From: Chrysophaeum taylorii
Lineage: Eukaryota; Sar; Pelagophyceae; Pelagomonadales; Pelagomonadaceae
DNA length: 64,000 nucleotides
NCBI GenBank assembly: GCA_029834535.1
Contig: JAQMWT010000359.1
Span: 1 to 64,000 of the forward strand
Direction of reading: 5' to 3'
Part shown: piece by piece, positions 52,775-64,000 of the stretch
How the letters are laid out: every line of letters begins with the position of its first letter
How positions within the stretch are numbered: position 1 is the stretch's first letter
Notes under the pieces: model-generated
The model's database searches: none
The model's input: the letters and a program-made list of their open reading frames with translations, nothing else
What the model was told of the DNA's origin: nothing
Made by a program: the position numbers and the translations under genes

Positions 52775-53520
52775 CGCTTACCCTTTCGACGACGAGAACT
52801 CGCTTCTTCTTCTTCTTCTTCTTCTTCTTCGGACGATCGATCACATCTCGTCCTGGTTGGGTTGGGTTGGGTTGGGTTGGGTTGGGTTGGCCCCCCCAAG
52901 GACGACGCTGCGCTGGCTGATCTTCGCGGGAGTTGCGAAGAAGGACTCCGTCGACTACTACTACTACTACTACAAGCAGCTCGAGAGCATTGGCTCGCAA
53001 GACCGATCGATGGGAACCGCAAAGGTTCAGCAGGAGGCTGCCCGAGCTCTCGGGAGGCCAAGCGCCAGCGCGCGGAGGAGCACCCCAAAAAGCGAGCTGC
53101 GAGGGACCAACTCTACGCGCGTCTCCTCGCTGCCTGGCAACGATGCAAGGATGGCTCTGTCTGCGAGTGCCTTCCGATCTGCGTCGAGGCTGGGGTCGAT
53201 GCCAGCCGCCTGGCAGCACTCGGTGTGTGCGACGACGAAACTAGCGGCGGCGACCTGAAGAAGCGACCCTGCGAGAGGCTGACGATGATGCTGATGATGA
53301 TGATGATGACGACGGGTCGATCACCTCGACTTTCGCGCTGCTCCTATCTTCTTCCTTGCTCCCACCAGACCTCTCTCGGCGTAGTACGGAGCCGTGTTTT
53401 GCCCGCGTCTCCTTCTCGTTTTCCGCGTGGCCAATCACATGCCGCGTTTTTTTTGGTGTTTAGGACACGTCAAGCCACATTCATGTCGAAACAAATTCTT
53501 ACGCACCAAGAGCACTAGTG
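52775..53520. other. OGT-like 5' flank with (CTT)n and (TTGGG)n; small unassigned coding remnant
   Basis: (CTT)n at 52,801-52,831 and TTGGG repeated seven times at 52,857-52,891 lie within 120 bp of the OGT-like start, so they are in its probable promoter. Plus frame ~53,020-53,260 reads AKRQRAEEHPKKRAARDQLY then LLAAWQRCKDGSVCECLPIC, protein-like but with no ATG context or known domain. Confidence 0.4.
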
Positions 53521-54370
53521 CATGCCCTCTTTACTGCCACCCAAACGAACTACTCGCGTCTCTTGATGACCACCTTACAGGCGCAGAGACGTACCCCGAC
53601 GATTCGCGTGCAACGCCGCGGCCCTCTCGACTGTCGTTACGCTCGGCCCTGCTGGCGACGTCGTGGCTGCGGACCCCTTTGCTCCGCGCCGCCTGCGTTT
53701 ACGCGGTCGGTTGCGCGGCCTGGGAATATCATCGCGCTCGCGTACTGTGACGTCGCTGATGCGGCTTTCGCCTGCGCTGTCCTCCCTCGCATGCTAAGCC
53801 GCTCTCCGGCGTCACAGTACGCGGCTTCTGCGAGCCGCTCGCACCCTTTGCTGCTGGGCCGCGACTTTTTTTTCGACGAATCTTCTTCCCAACCAACGTC
53901 CCCTCTTGCCCCATTCTGCGGCGCTTGGGGCCTTTTGCAAGGCGCGAACGCCGGGATGCTTGACGACGGCCCTTTGGCCTCGCCGGTACGGTTAATGCGC
54001 GGGCGTCGGCCGCGTCGCGACGAGTCGACGCGAGGCTCTTCGCGTCAAAAAAGAGCGCCTCGAGGCGGACCTTCGCGCTCTCCCAGCGCGTGACGTCCGC
54101 AAGGTGTCCTTCCTGCGCGCCGACGAGCTCTCCACCGCGTGGGTGAATTCGTTGACCTTTGCGATAATCTGGCATTCTCGAACAACAGCGACTTACCGCC
54201 GGAAGTTGTTGTTGCCAGCTTCCTCGGGTTGCCGTCCCGCCGTCCCGCCGTCCGGGCGTGGCATTCTTGGCGACACGACACCAAGCGGGTTCTCGCACGG
54301 CAACGTCTTGCCCGCGGACAACAACCGCTTTTTGTCAACCGCGCTCGGGGTCTCGGTGCTTTACGCTCCG
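53521..54370 (+). pseudogene. Decayed retroelement-type coding remnant
   Basis: Across two frames: LGRDFFFDESSSQPTSPLAP, then LRALPARDVRKVSFLRADEL and STAWVNSL, then CDNLAFSNN and VVVASFLGLPSRRPAVRAW. The 'sxAWV..lP......L...ef.e....yLGLPsp' arrangement resembles the region after reverse transcriptase in some algal non-LTR elements. Assignment is tentative. Confidence 0.4.
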
Positions 54371-54373
54371 AGT

Positions 54374-54456
54374 GGACACTCGTGGACACTCGTGGACACT
54401 CGTGGACACTCGTGGACACTCGTGGACACTCGTGGACACTCGTGGACACTCGTGGA
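54374..54456. repeat. 10-bp minisatellite, about 8 units
   Basis: ACTCGTGGAC units in perfect tandem, giving Trp/Thr/Asp/Arg or His/Ser-type repeats in every frame. Not part of a gene. Confidence 0.95.
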
Positions 54457-54914
54457 CCACCGGGCGTCTCTCCGTTCTCCTTCTACGGTGGGCCTACAGT
54501 CGGTGCGGTCACCGCCCACCTCCAGCAACGGCATCACGGGCAGCGGCACTTCAACGAGCGCCGAGACGCTCGCAGAAACGCCGACGGCCTCTCCCGGCCT
54601 GCAGGGTCCCTGGCGGCACCCAGTCGCGGTTAGGCCGTCCCCTTCAATCGGCTTGCGTCGTCGTCGACGTCCTTCTTTCCGCTCGCTCTCCTTTCCGCTG
54701 CTCTGACCTCCTCCAGGCCAACAGTCTGAGCTGCTTTTATCGGCGCCAGTTCTTCTGAGTTGTCAAGGGACCCTACTTTAATAATAATAATCATCATCCC
54801 TGTGACCGTCCTCCTCTTGGCGTCCTAATCTTTGAGGTCCACCACCACCACCAGATGTCGCGCGTAGAATTATTATTATACACTGTACTAAAAAAACAAC
54901 AAAATGCACTACTA
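54457..54914. other. No gene recognised; (TAA)n and (CCA)n tracts
   Basis: 3' flank of the subtilase-LamG gene on minus, with short AT-rich repeats at 54,778-54,795 and 54,883-54,900. Confidence 0.4.
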
Positions 54915-57900
54915 CTAAGATGAGGCGGAGGTGTCGTGGAAGGCGCACGCCGCGGGGAAGGTACCCTCTACGGTGAAGTCGTAGAGGTCGTCGATTTCGG
55001 CCGTCGAGAGTGCTTTGCCGAAAATCATCACGTCGTCGATGGCGCCGACCCAGCCCAGAAACTCGCTGCTTGGGATGCCGCCCCCCTCGAAATGTCCAAT
55101 CACGAGATCTCGATGCGGTCCGGTCGCGAGAGGCTGAGGGGGGGTGTACGTCGCTAACAAATCGCCGTCCGCGTGAACCGCCACGTCGCTTCCATCGTAG
55201 CCCACGCACAAAAAGTGCCAGTCGCTTGGATTAGGCACCTTCTTCGATCTGAATTGTTTGTTGCAGACGGGGTCCGAGCCCGGCGACGAGACAAAATACA
55301 GTCGTCCGTCGGCGTCCTTATAACGCAGCTCGAAACGAGAGCACGACGAAACTTCTGTCCTTTCCCCGGTCTGGAAGAGCGTGTACCACGAGATGTCGGA
55401 GTGGTCGGCGCGCACCCACGCGCAGTAGGTTCGCGGGTCAGCTCCGCCCATCGCAACATCCGGGCATTCGACGTTGCTCGAGCCGTCGAACAGGAGAGCG
55501 CCGTTTGGATTGCCAAGTCGGTCGGTAGTCGGTGTTGCGCCTTGGACGACGCAGTCCCGACCTCGCGTCGTCGAATCGACGCCGAGACCGTCGTCAAAGG
55601 CGTAGTAGGCTCTCCAGCGCGCGTAGTCCTGACACGTTGGCACGGATGTTCGCGCGGGAGTAGGCGCCGGAGTTGGCGGGCACCGGCCGCGGAAGGCCGG
55701 GTTACCTACCACGGTAAGATCGTAGAGCTCGTCGATTTCGGCCGTCGAGAGTGCTTTGCCGAAAACCATCACGTCGTCGATGGCGCCGACCCAACCCAAA
55801 ATCGCGCTGCTCGGGATGCCGCCCCCCTCAACGTGTCCAATCACGAGATCTTGATGCGGTCCGGTCGCGAGAGGCTGAGGAGGTGTGTACGTTGCCAACA
55901 AATCGCCGTCCGCGTGGATCGCTAGGTCCTTTCCGTCGTACCCAACGCACAAAAAGTGCCAGTCGCTTGGATTAGGCACCTTCTTCGATCTGAATTGTTT
56001 GTTGCAGACGGGGTCCGAGCCCGGCGACGAGACAAAATACAGTCGTCCGTCGGCGTCCTTATAACGCAGCTCGAAACGAGAGCACGACGAAACTTCTGTC
56101 CTTTCCCCGGTCTGGAAGAGCGTGTACCAAGAGGTGTCGGAGTCGTCGGCGCGCGTCCACGCGCAGTACGTTCGCGGTTCAGCTCCGCCGAAGGCAACAT
56201 CCGGGCATTCGATGTTGCTCGCGCCGTCGAACAGGAGAGCGCCGTTTGGGTTGCCAAGTCGATCGGTAGTCGCTGTTGCGCCTTGGACGACGCAGCTGCT
56301 GCTGCCAGTAGAATCAACGGCCAGGCCATCGTCGAGAGGGAGGTACGCAGCCCATTGCAGCGTATCGACGCAGGCAGGCTCAACGCTCGGCGTTGCGGTT
56401 GGCACTGGTATCGTTGGCTTGGCGGTCGGCACGCGAGTCGTCGGCTCGGGGATTGGTGCTGGAGAACTTGGCGCGGGGATGGGTAGCGAAGTCGTCGGCG
56501 CGGGGATGGGTAGCGAAGTCGTCGGCGCGGGGATAGGCACCGGCGTCGTCGGCGCGGGGATAGGCACCGGCGTTGTCGGCGCGGGGATGGGTACCATCGT
56601 CGTCGGCGCGGGGATGGGTAGCGACGTCGTCGGCGCGGGGATGGGCACCGGCGTCGTCGGCGCGGGGATAGGCACCGAAGTCGTCGTCGGCGCGGGGATA
56701 GGCACCGAAGTCGTCGTCGGCGCGGGGATAGGCACCGAAGTCGTCGTCGGCACGGGAACCGGCACCGAAGTCGTCGTCGGCACAGGAACCGGCACCGCAG
56801 TCGTCGTCGGCACAGGAACCGGCACCGAAGTCGTCGTCGGCGCAGGAAGCGGCAAAGTCGCCGGCGCCGCCGTGAAACAACGGTCCGAGGACGGCGCGAA
56901 AAAACTGCTCACCGTCACAGTCGCTGCTCCGTAGAGTCCGTCGACGGTGTACAGTTGGAATCCGATTGTCGTGCCCGCGGTCACTTGTTGTTCGAAGTGG
57001 CCGCTCTGCGTGTTTGCCCCGTTGATGTCCGCGAGGGTCGTCAGAGTTGCTCCAACGATCACCCGAAACCGATCCCAATAGGCCGCATCGATCGTCTCGT
57101 AGAGCCAGTCGAACCCAAAAACACCGTCTCCCTTTGCGGTCGTCGAGACGGAAACCGAGCCCGATCCCTCGCCGTCGTTGGGCGAGACTTTGACCAGAAC
57201 TTCCGGCAGCAGCGAGACGTCGACCGTTCCGCGTTTGTCGTCTACGTTCCAATTCGATATGTCGTACGGGCCGACGAACCTGCGAGAACGGGATGACGGG
57301 ACGACAACGCAATTTCTTCTTCTCACCCGCAGCTGAAAATTTGGCTTGTGGGTTCGAAGGTGGGCGTCGGTGCAGAAGTCGTATTCGGGTCGTGGTCCGC
57401 GAAATCGCCGACGGCCACAAAAGCGTACGTCTGGTCGTCGTAAGGCAGGGATGAGGCAGAAATTGTGACCGTGAAGACGTCGCCCGGCGACATATCTGCG
57501 CTGGGAATGATGATGCGCTCGATGGTGTTGACGGAGTCCTTGGAACCGCCGCCGTTTGGGTAATACGTAGCTCCGTCAGACTCGCGGACGGCGACGACGT
57601 CGAGATCGTTGACTAGTATCGATCCCGTCGAGTAGAGAGTTGCGGGGTAGTCGTACCAACACAAGACGAACCGAGCGTCGCGCGGCGGCGGCGCCGAATC
57701 GGTGGTATCGATGATGGTGAAGACGTAGTCGATCTGCTGAGAACCGGCGACGAGCCGCGGCGTCGAAGAGACGTCGCCTTCGACAAAAAGATCTGCGTCG
57801 GGGTTGATGACAGTGTTTGCCTGGACCGCGCCCCAGCCTTGGAGATTGTTGGGGGTGTAGTCGTAGCCCGGGAGAGGCTCGGCCATGGCCACCAGCATCG

Positions 57901-59434
57901 CCTTGACGAGCGCGCCGGTAGGCGTGAAACCCGGGGATTCGCCGCGCTTTCCCGTCGGGTAATACCCCTGCTCGAAAAACTCGACAATCAGCGCGGCGAG
58001 GCCAGCGACGACCGGCGTCGCCATCGATGTCCCAGCCTTAGACGTGACGCCGCAACTTTGGCTCGCGCTGGCAGAGACCAGAGAGTAGCCCGGAGCGACG
58101 ATTTCTGGCTTGATTCTGTTGTCGAAAGCTGGGCCCTGCGACGAAAAGAAGGCCAAGCTGCTTGCGCCCGAGTTTGTGGTTGCGCCGACGGCGATGCCGT
58201 TCTTGAAGGACGCCGAGAGGCTGATGGTACCCGCACCTGCGGAGCCCGAGTTTCCGGCGGCCATCAACACCAACAACGACGGGTTGTCGAAAGAAACGTC
58301 GTCGACAGCCTTAGCGATGCCGTGGTAGTACGGGTTCGTCGAGTAACCGTTGCCCCACGAGTGCGTCGTCAACGAGGCGCCGAGGTCCAGGCCTTCGGCG
58401 AAGGTAAGAGTATACGTCGGCACGTAAAGAGCCGACGAGGGATCCGTCGCGGCATCGTGGGCGTCGATAAACACTAACTTTGATTTTGGTGCCAGCCCCT
58501 GGAAAGTCGGATCGGCAAGATAGTCACCGCAGCAACTGCCAGCGACGTGCGTGCCGTGGCCCGAGCCGCCATCGGTGGCATCGCGGTACGCGACGTACCT
58601 CAGTATTTTCCGATGTTCCTCGTCTTCCCATATAGGATAGGACCCGATCGTCGACCATTGCCGCGTCACGAAATTCTCCTCTTTGTCCGCAAAATAGCAC
58701 GAATCGAAGTGGATTCCCGAATCCAGCATCGAAATCACAACACCCTCGCCCGTCAAGCCGTAATCGTCCCAGAGAGGCGTGGAATCTTCGACGTTGCTCT
58801 GGACGGTCCAGGCGGCGTCGTGGTTGAGCGCGTGCGGAATCCGGCTCAAACCCACGGTCGCCACGGCACTTTCCTTCGAGAGCGCCGCCGCGAGGGGTTT
58901 TAAGCTCTGCGAACTCCGCACGAATCCGCTCGTCGCCCCGAGCTCCGAACTGTACGACTCGTTCTTAAAAAACTCGGCGACCACAGTCTCGGCGTCGAAC
59001 TCGACCGCGTACGTCACCCAGAGCTCCATTTCGTTGCTCGAGAGTACGCCAATCCTCTCCTCTTCAGCTGGTGGTGCTGGTGGTGGTGCCGTCTTCTGAT
59101 CCGCCAACATCGGCGTCGCCGTCGACAACCGACACGTCGCCTCCGCCGCTTCCATAATCTTGGCGGTCGCGTAGAACCGCGCGTATAACGTCCCGTTCTG
59201 CGCGACGACGCCGCGCTCGATGAGCTCGAGGGACTCGGCGGCGCAGCCTATCGCCTCGGCGTTCGCAGCCCCGACAAGCCAAACTGCGCCGTCCTCGCTC
59301 TCCGAGATGCGCTCGTGGTGGGCAACCGTGCGCGCGCGATCGATCCGCGGTCCCCCAAACAGCGCGTAGTACTCCTCGGGCGCGATGTGCGCGGCTCTGG
59401 CAACGATCATGAAGAAGAAGAAGAAGAATAACAT
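54915..59434 (-). CDS. Secreted subtilisin-like protease (S8) with Pro/Thr linker and two LamG-like domains; one 47-bp intron
   Basis: Exon 1 59,434-57,327, exon 2 57,279-54,915; 1,490 residues. ATG 59,434 gives the signal peptide MLFFFFFFMIVARA; the longer frame upstream has no ATG. The peptidase S8 domain has Asp in SMLDSGIHFD (~238), His in GSGHGTHVAGS (~293), oxyanion Asn in AAGNSGSAG (~395) and Ser in AGTSMATPVVAG (~470), so all catalytic residues are present. A beta-rich region (~600-840) follows, then a Pro/Thr linker of ~10-residue PTTTSVPIPA units (~843-1,007) and two similar LamG/concanavalin-like domains (~1,012-1,242 and ~1,262-1,482; both contain SWYTLFQTGERTEVSSCSRF). The two domains are near-identical in DNA, a recent duplication. 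Likely an extracellular glycan- or matrix-binding protease. Confidence 0.88.
57280..57326 (-). other. Intron in the subtilase-LamG gene
   Basis: On minus, exon CAGCTGCGG then GTGAGAAGAAG...CTCGCAG then GTTCGTCGGCCC. Splicing removes 47 bp and joins SQIFSCG to FVGPYDISN in frame, removing the stop that would otherwise end the protease. The ORF on the 3' side has no ATG nearby, which supports a single spliced gene. Confidence 0.85.
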
Positions 59435-59562
59435 GATTTGTTTATGGTAATTGTGTACGCCTACGTTCGGCTTTCCCGCGGCAAAGCAATTCTCTATTTT
59501 GCGGACCTTTTCCCTCTTCCCGCGCGGAAACCGACCCACAATTCCCGGCTTCAAAAGTAACC

Positions 59563-59650
59563 GGCCGGAATTCGGGGAGACAGACCTACCTCTCCACCTC
59601 TATAACCGGCCGGAATTCGGGGAGACAGACCTACCTCTCTACCTCTATAA
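59563..59650. repeat. Two-copy tandem duplication, about 45 bp, upstream of the protease gene
   Basis: AACCGGCCGGAATTCGGGGA then GACAGACCTACCTCT(C/A)(C/T)A... is repeated twice, about 130 bp before the protease ATG. It may carry promoter elements. Confidence 0.8.
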
Positions 59651-59835
59651 GGAAGGGGGGTCGACACTAAAATTGTGTTGCCCTGGCATCGAACTCGAGC
59701 GATGTGAGACGCAAACACGCACTCCTGACCACTCTCCTTTCGGACCTGGGGCCCAGTTTGGCCGTGGGGTAATAATATTAATGTCTACCCGACCGACGCT
59801 AGAAAAATTACCAGAGGCATGAGGACGGCGAGCCG

Positions 59836-60781
59836 TCACTCACTAGGGGCGCTAGGTGTCGAAATAAGCATGACCGTAGCGTAGTGTCGGTGGGGTCGTG
59901 GTTGGTTCGTGGCTGGGGTCGCCGACGGCGACGACCGCGACCGATCTCGAATTCGGCGTCGCTGTCCTCCTCCTCCCCCTATATAATCATCCGGCACGGT
60001 AAATGCAAGATCCTCCAGCGCCTTTTTGCACGCCTTCTTGCAGCACCGCTTCCGTTTTTTAGGTCCCCGCAGATCTCTCGCAGCAGTACTTGAGTTTGTC
60101 GCGGACGTTGTCGAGGCCGCAGACGCGGACGTCCTTGCAGCAGCGCTGCCACGCCTCGAAGCGTGAGCCGAGAAAGCCGCGTCCACACAGGCCCCACCAC
60201 ATCATGACAGGGATGCACTCGCGGTTGTCGTTCGGCCCAGCAGGCGTCACCCTTGCCGGCCCCAAACTTGGTCTTGGCGTTCTGTTTGTCGTTCGCGCAG
60301 TCCACACAAAAAAATGGAGCATCTCGCCGACGTTCAGGACACGGAGGGGGTCCGATATGGCGCCGTGATCGGCCATAATCCCCGCGGCCTTGAGCTCGGC
60401 GCGAAGTCCGTGGATGCCCTCGAAGTGCTCCTCGACCACCTCGTCGCAGTTCGCGCCCGCATGCTTTGCCTCGATTTTTTTTTTTGCTTGATCTTCGTGC
60501 TGATCAGGTGCAAGTTGCGGGCGAAGAAACGTATTAACAATAATTTTTCCGAGGGCGAATGGTCGCACACAAGTTTGTAGTTGGCGTTGTTGAACCGGAC
60601 TTTCTCGCGTCCGCAGCTTCTGAAGTCGACGATCGAGTGAAACTACGGCCCACTTCTTTGACTCCAATCGCTGCTTGGTGCGGCGCGGGCCTTGTCGCTT
60701 GCTCTCGACGATCCATTTCACAAGCGCCTGCTCCTCCTTCGGCGCGAGCAACGTCCAGTCCAAGTTTCGAGCGTGTGTCAC
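59836..60781 (-). pseudogene. DDE (pogo/CENP-B-like) transposase remnant
   Basis: On minus: MTHARNLDWTLLAPKEEQAL then VKWIVESKRQG, the helix-turn-helix entry of such proteins ('LT..qE..LvkwI.....rg'); later ISDPLRVLNVGEMLHFFVWT (compare 'I.dp.ri.NvDEm...') and NDNRECIPVMMWWGLCGRGF (compare 'RE.vtvm......G'). The first catalytic Asp position reads Gly (NVGEM). A stop at 60,059 is bypassed by a one-base frame change into GPKKRKRCCKKACKKALEDL. Inactive. Confidence 0.5.
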
Positions 60782-60879
60782 GCTTGTTCATCACAAACGA
60801 AACACGCCCCTTCAGTCGATCGTCGAGCTGTCTGTCTCCAGGCGATGAGCTCAATCCACTTAGAGAACAGTGTCACTGT

Positions 60880-62100
60880 GCCTCTGGTAGAGAATTGGTA
60901 GTGCGGCCTTTCGTCATGTCCTCTAACGACACAAAGAGCAGCACAGTGTTCGTTCGACACAGCGATTTGGGGGGTGTTAGTGTGAGGTTAAAAGGTGGGG
61001 GGTCCTAACCCTATATGGAATTTTCTATCTCTACGCCCTCGGCAGATTGAACTCGAGCGAAATCTGGGACAAACAAACTCACCCAGGCCGCCCGATCCCA
61101 GCAGGACGTCACCCTTCGTCGCACATTCGTCCGGCGGCAGCATGCGTACGACCTACCAAGGCGGGGCCCTTGGTCCTCTCTTCGCCTGCCCCACGACTCG
61201 GCGATGACCCCGACTCGGTCCCGCGTACTTATCTCCGCCCGTCAGCCACATCCCTCCTACCCCACACACCCACCCACATCCTTATCCCCCCCCCCCCCCC
61301 ACACACACACCCCTCTTAGCAGTCGACATTTAAAGACAAACAAAACAAATGTCTGGCCAGAGACAAATAGATGTCGAGTTAGTTGTGAGGTGGCGTGAAG
61401 GAAAGTGTGCGAAGTGTATGAAAGAGACAGAGGAGAGCAAAAGCAGGTAGGTGTGAGTGAGAAAGGAGAAAGAGCGCGAAGTTGAAGATGGAATAAGGTG
61501 AGAGGGGAAGCAAAGGTAAGGGATATTGCAAGAAGAGGTGAATGATCAAAGAAAGGAAAAAGCATCGATCGTGAGTAAGAAGAAGATGCTAAGTAGGCGA
61601 ATGGTGAAGTGGGGCGAATGCTGTTCAAGAGATCAGATCATCATCTTGTTCAGTGGCTAATGAGATAGGGGACGGTGCGTGCCGGTGGATACATCCCAAG
61701 TGGCTGGGGGATCATCTGAGTAGAGCGGGGGGTCTTACGAATAACAACAGGAGGGATCATGGGTCAAGCAGTCGGGAATTGTGCAGCAGACCATTGGTTT
61801 ATCGAAAGGCGAATTGTGAAAGTGGCCGTAGGGATGAGATTCTATTGTGATTAAAGTTTTGCTAGTAAAGATTTGACGATGTGACGGAGCGCCAGCAGCG
61901 TGATCCCTCGAAGAGATATGACCATTTAACCAAATCGGTTTCGACATGGTAAGGTAATCGTCGTCGTAATGAGACCGAGTAAGGCGGAGCTGTTTCTGGA
62001 AGATGAGTGAACCAGAATTGCCTGTCACATACGTGTCAAAGCTGTCGTCCTGAGTGTAGCGTGGGACAGCTGAAGCTAGGCTATGAGCGTGTAAAATGAT
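60880..62100. repeat. Dispersed repeat family X, copy 2 (paralogue of 11,490-12,730)
   Basis: Same blocks in the same order as copy 1, except for the 257-bp insertion at 61,078-61,334. Identity falls off after about 62,100. No intact ORF. Confidence 0.7.
61078..61334 (+). mobile_element. Short retroposed element, 5'-truncated copy, with 10-bp target duplication
   Basis: GACAAACAAA flanks both ends (61,068-61,077 and 61,335-61,344). Copy 1 of repeat family X at about 11,740-11,780 shows a single uninterrupted equivalent (CTGGAACAAGCAAAACCCAA), the empty site. The element matches the 3' part of the one at 27,719-28,139, starting at its CTCACCCAGGCCGCC. Confidence 0.85.
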
Positions 62101-64000
62101 ATGGGTGGAATCGTAGTGCGATGACGATATCGTGATAAAAGTTGTCTGGGGTTGGCCATAAATATGAAAACTCTAAATTTGTTGTAGACTTGGGTTCGTA
62201 GTCTCGTGTAAGTCGCCAGTGGCTATCATCGAAAGATGATTGGACTGAGACTGAGATTTGCGAGTGTATCGCGTATGATGGTGGATACAGGCGTGTGTCC
62301 TGTGCTGATGAGTCGGTACCCTTTTCACAAAATGCAGAAGAGTTGGGCAACAGAAGAAAATGCCTGGAGGCGATGGACTGCTCGAAGATAGTGTCCTTGC
62401 CAGGGAGAGAGTTGACTTCGAATGTATGGTCAAAGTCGCATCTTGCGTGTTCTGTTCGATAAAGTAATCCTGAACTGTGACAATCGACTGATCTATTCAT
62501 TTCATGTCCGGAGTCATTTTCATCAGAATCAAAAGAAGCGTTTTCACCAGAATCAAACTTCCCTTCATGTACAAGCGCGAGGGAGCGCATCCCTGGTGAA
62601 TCGTGCAGTGACTGAAAGGGGAGACATTCGACAGAAGGGTGTTGTTGTCGATATGCGAGAGCTGTACAGTATACAACGTGTAGGGAGCGTACGTTTCAAG
62701 AGAGGATGTCCGAAGAATGAACATGATGTGAGGTCCTGTCCATAATGCGAGAACTGTCCGATAATGAGTCATGCGAGACTGTGACTAGCAGCGAGTGTGT
62801 GGGAATGAAGAAGTGGATAGGCATGGCAGTTAACTTCCCTTGATTCGTAACACAACTGGGTGGGGCTAGCGGTGTGCGGCAGTGAGATTCGGTGGAATGC
62901 TGAGAGCAGAGCGCGTGTCCAACCTGCGGAGATTGGGAGTTATCCTCGCGGGTGTTACTGAAAGCGTCGACTGGGTGCGAATCGCAATGGCGGCTGTTGG
63001 GCTCAGAGTTCTGCTAGATGGAACCTGCAGTGCGAACGGAGAGGAGCGAACCGAGTGCGTCATGAGAGCGTAATACGCTAATGCAGCCTGAGCTGTGCCC
63101 GAAGCATGATTCTGATAACAATGTCGACAGATGCGAGATATGATCAGAAATGGACGAGGATTTCGCGTGAAGTTGTGTTGTAACCGAACCATAGTGGTGC
63201 AGAGCTTCAACGTCGAGCATGGTGCTGGGAGGGACGTGAAAAGAGGTGAGCAAAGGACTCTGCGTGCGGCTATTATTTGGTGGCGGGCATTTATTGCGCG
63301 AGACTAGCGATAACTGCGACGTGTGGCGTTGGCATGACTGAACTTCGTTTGCATATGGCCGCATGCTGGATAAAATCGAGCGAGGATGGAATCCTGAAAC
63401 TTGAGAGGTGTGACCTGCGAGAGACTGACGGAAGAGCGTGGGTGGCTCTGAATTGCATTGATGACGGAACTTAGTGTCATCACAAATCGTCGGGGATTTG
63501 GTCGTCGGGAGTCGCGTTGAAGCGGGGAGGAACGACGAATACTCATCAGGTCATGGCGTGTGACAGGGGTCCTTAGAAAGAGGGACTTCAGTACGTGCCT
63601 TGAATTGAGTTCCGATGTAGCCGTCGTAGCCATAGGAGGCATGACTGATACGAGTCGAGTCGAATCGAATCTTGTCGTCGGTGGGAAACTAATGCGCCCT
63701 CGTAATTCGAACTGGGTGAAATCTTCGAATTGCCGGTGAGACCGAGAGACCATGATTGCGAAACGAGCGCAGAGCCGGGCGGCGGTCGGAGGAGGCGCTT
63801 CAGCGGTGGCTGAGACGACAGTGTTCTGCGTGTCTCGAATCAAAAGGTGTTCGGGCATCGTACTGTGCGAGACAAGCGAGCGTGCTTTGCAGTTGACTGT
63901 GAGTGTACCATGGGTATGGCGCAATGTTCGTAGTCTAAACCGAGAGGGGCGTGAGCGTGCCGTCGCGAGTGCACTGTAGCCTGTGCGGTGTCTGGGCTTT
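62101..64000. other. No gene recognised to the window edge
   Basis: Lower GC than the gene blocks and devoid of long ORFs. Minus ORFs (62,590-62,081; 63,924-63,304) show no recognisable domain or repeat structure; continuation of repeat family X is possible. Confidence 0.35.

Noticed and set aside
54139-54633. ORFs with Trp/Thr/Val repeats at 54.1-54.7 kb
   Set aside because: Generated by the 10-bp ACTCGTGGAC minisatellite.
54915-57326. LamG protein as a separate gene starting at 57,326
   Set aside because: That frame begins with GTG inside a canonical GT-AG intron; splicing joins it in frame to the protease.
59670-59760. Possible minus-strand tRNA (TGGTCAGGAGTGCG, GAGTTCGATGCC)
   Set aside because: T-stem has two mismatches and no matching acceptor stem was found; could be a tRNA-derived SINE fragment.

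Overview
This window is nuclear DNA of a eukaryote, most likely a GC-rich marine microalga; a stramenopile such as a pelagophyte would fit, but that placement is inference. The supporting signs are a GT-AG intron of only 47 bp inside a secreted protease gene, long intact eukaryote-type ORFs (LRR-kinase, OGT-like, sialyltransferase-like, mTERF, LYR-motif, Ric-8-like), and several classes of eukaryotic transposon. No rRNA, convincing tRNA or CRISPR was seen.

Layout. 1-1,440: a ~175-bp tandem array. 1,532-4,241: a frame-broken protein kinase gene whose C-terminus is a 45-bp (15-residue) coiled-coil repeat. 4.2-17.2 kb: a transposon graveyard with LINE 3' ends carrying (TTAG)n tails, a Ty1/copia pol, a DDE transposase, dispersed repeats and G/C-rich 17-bp minisatellites. 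17.9-20.6 kb: a tight gene block (GT29 sialyltransferase-like, LYR-motif protein, Ric-8-like, mTERF-like) in which neighbours overlap or nearly touch. 21.5-26.5 kb: four tandem ~1.2-kb units, each holding a decayed Helitron/PIF1-type helicase C-terminus. 26.5-29.9 kb: a chalcone-isomerase-fold protein, a short retroposed element with a perfect 10-bp target duplication, and a GH99-like/sulfotransferase fusion. 31.0-38.4 kb: an LTR retrotransposon with both LTRs, primer-binding site and purine tract, carrying a DNA cytosine-5 methyltransferase upstream of Ty3/gypsy-like pol. 39.7-42.7 kb: a complete-ended hAT transposon with a perfect 8-bp target duplication. 43.8-59.4 kb: four large host genes (GT61-like, LRR plus atypical kinase, secreted OGT-like TPR fusion, subtilase-LamG fusion). 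59.8-64 kb: transposase remnant and dispersed repeats, one of which is a paralogue of 11.5-12.7 kb and supplies an 'empty site' for the short retroposed element.

How the genes fit together. Four of the intact host genes (GT29-like, GH99-like/sulfotransferase, GT61-like, secreted GT41-like) have signal-peptide-like N-termini and glycan-modifying domains, and a fifth encodes a secreted protease with LamG domains. This suggests, but does not prove, a neighbourhood devoted to secreted or cell-surface glycans. The remaining host genes look mitochondrial or organellar (LYR, mTERF) or signalling (Ric-8-like, kinases). The long intact ORFs argue that base quality is good, so the frame breaks in the transposons and in the first kinase are probably real decay. 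The most notable element is the methyltransferase-bearing retrotransposon.
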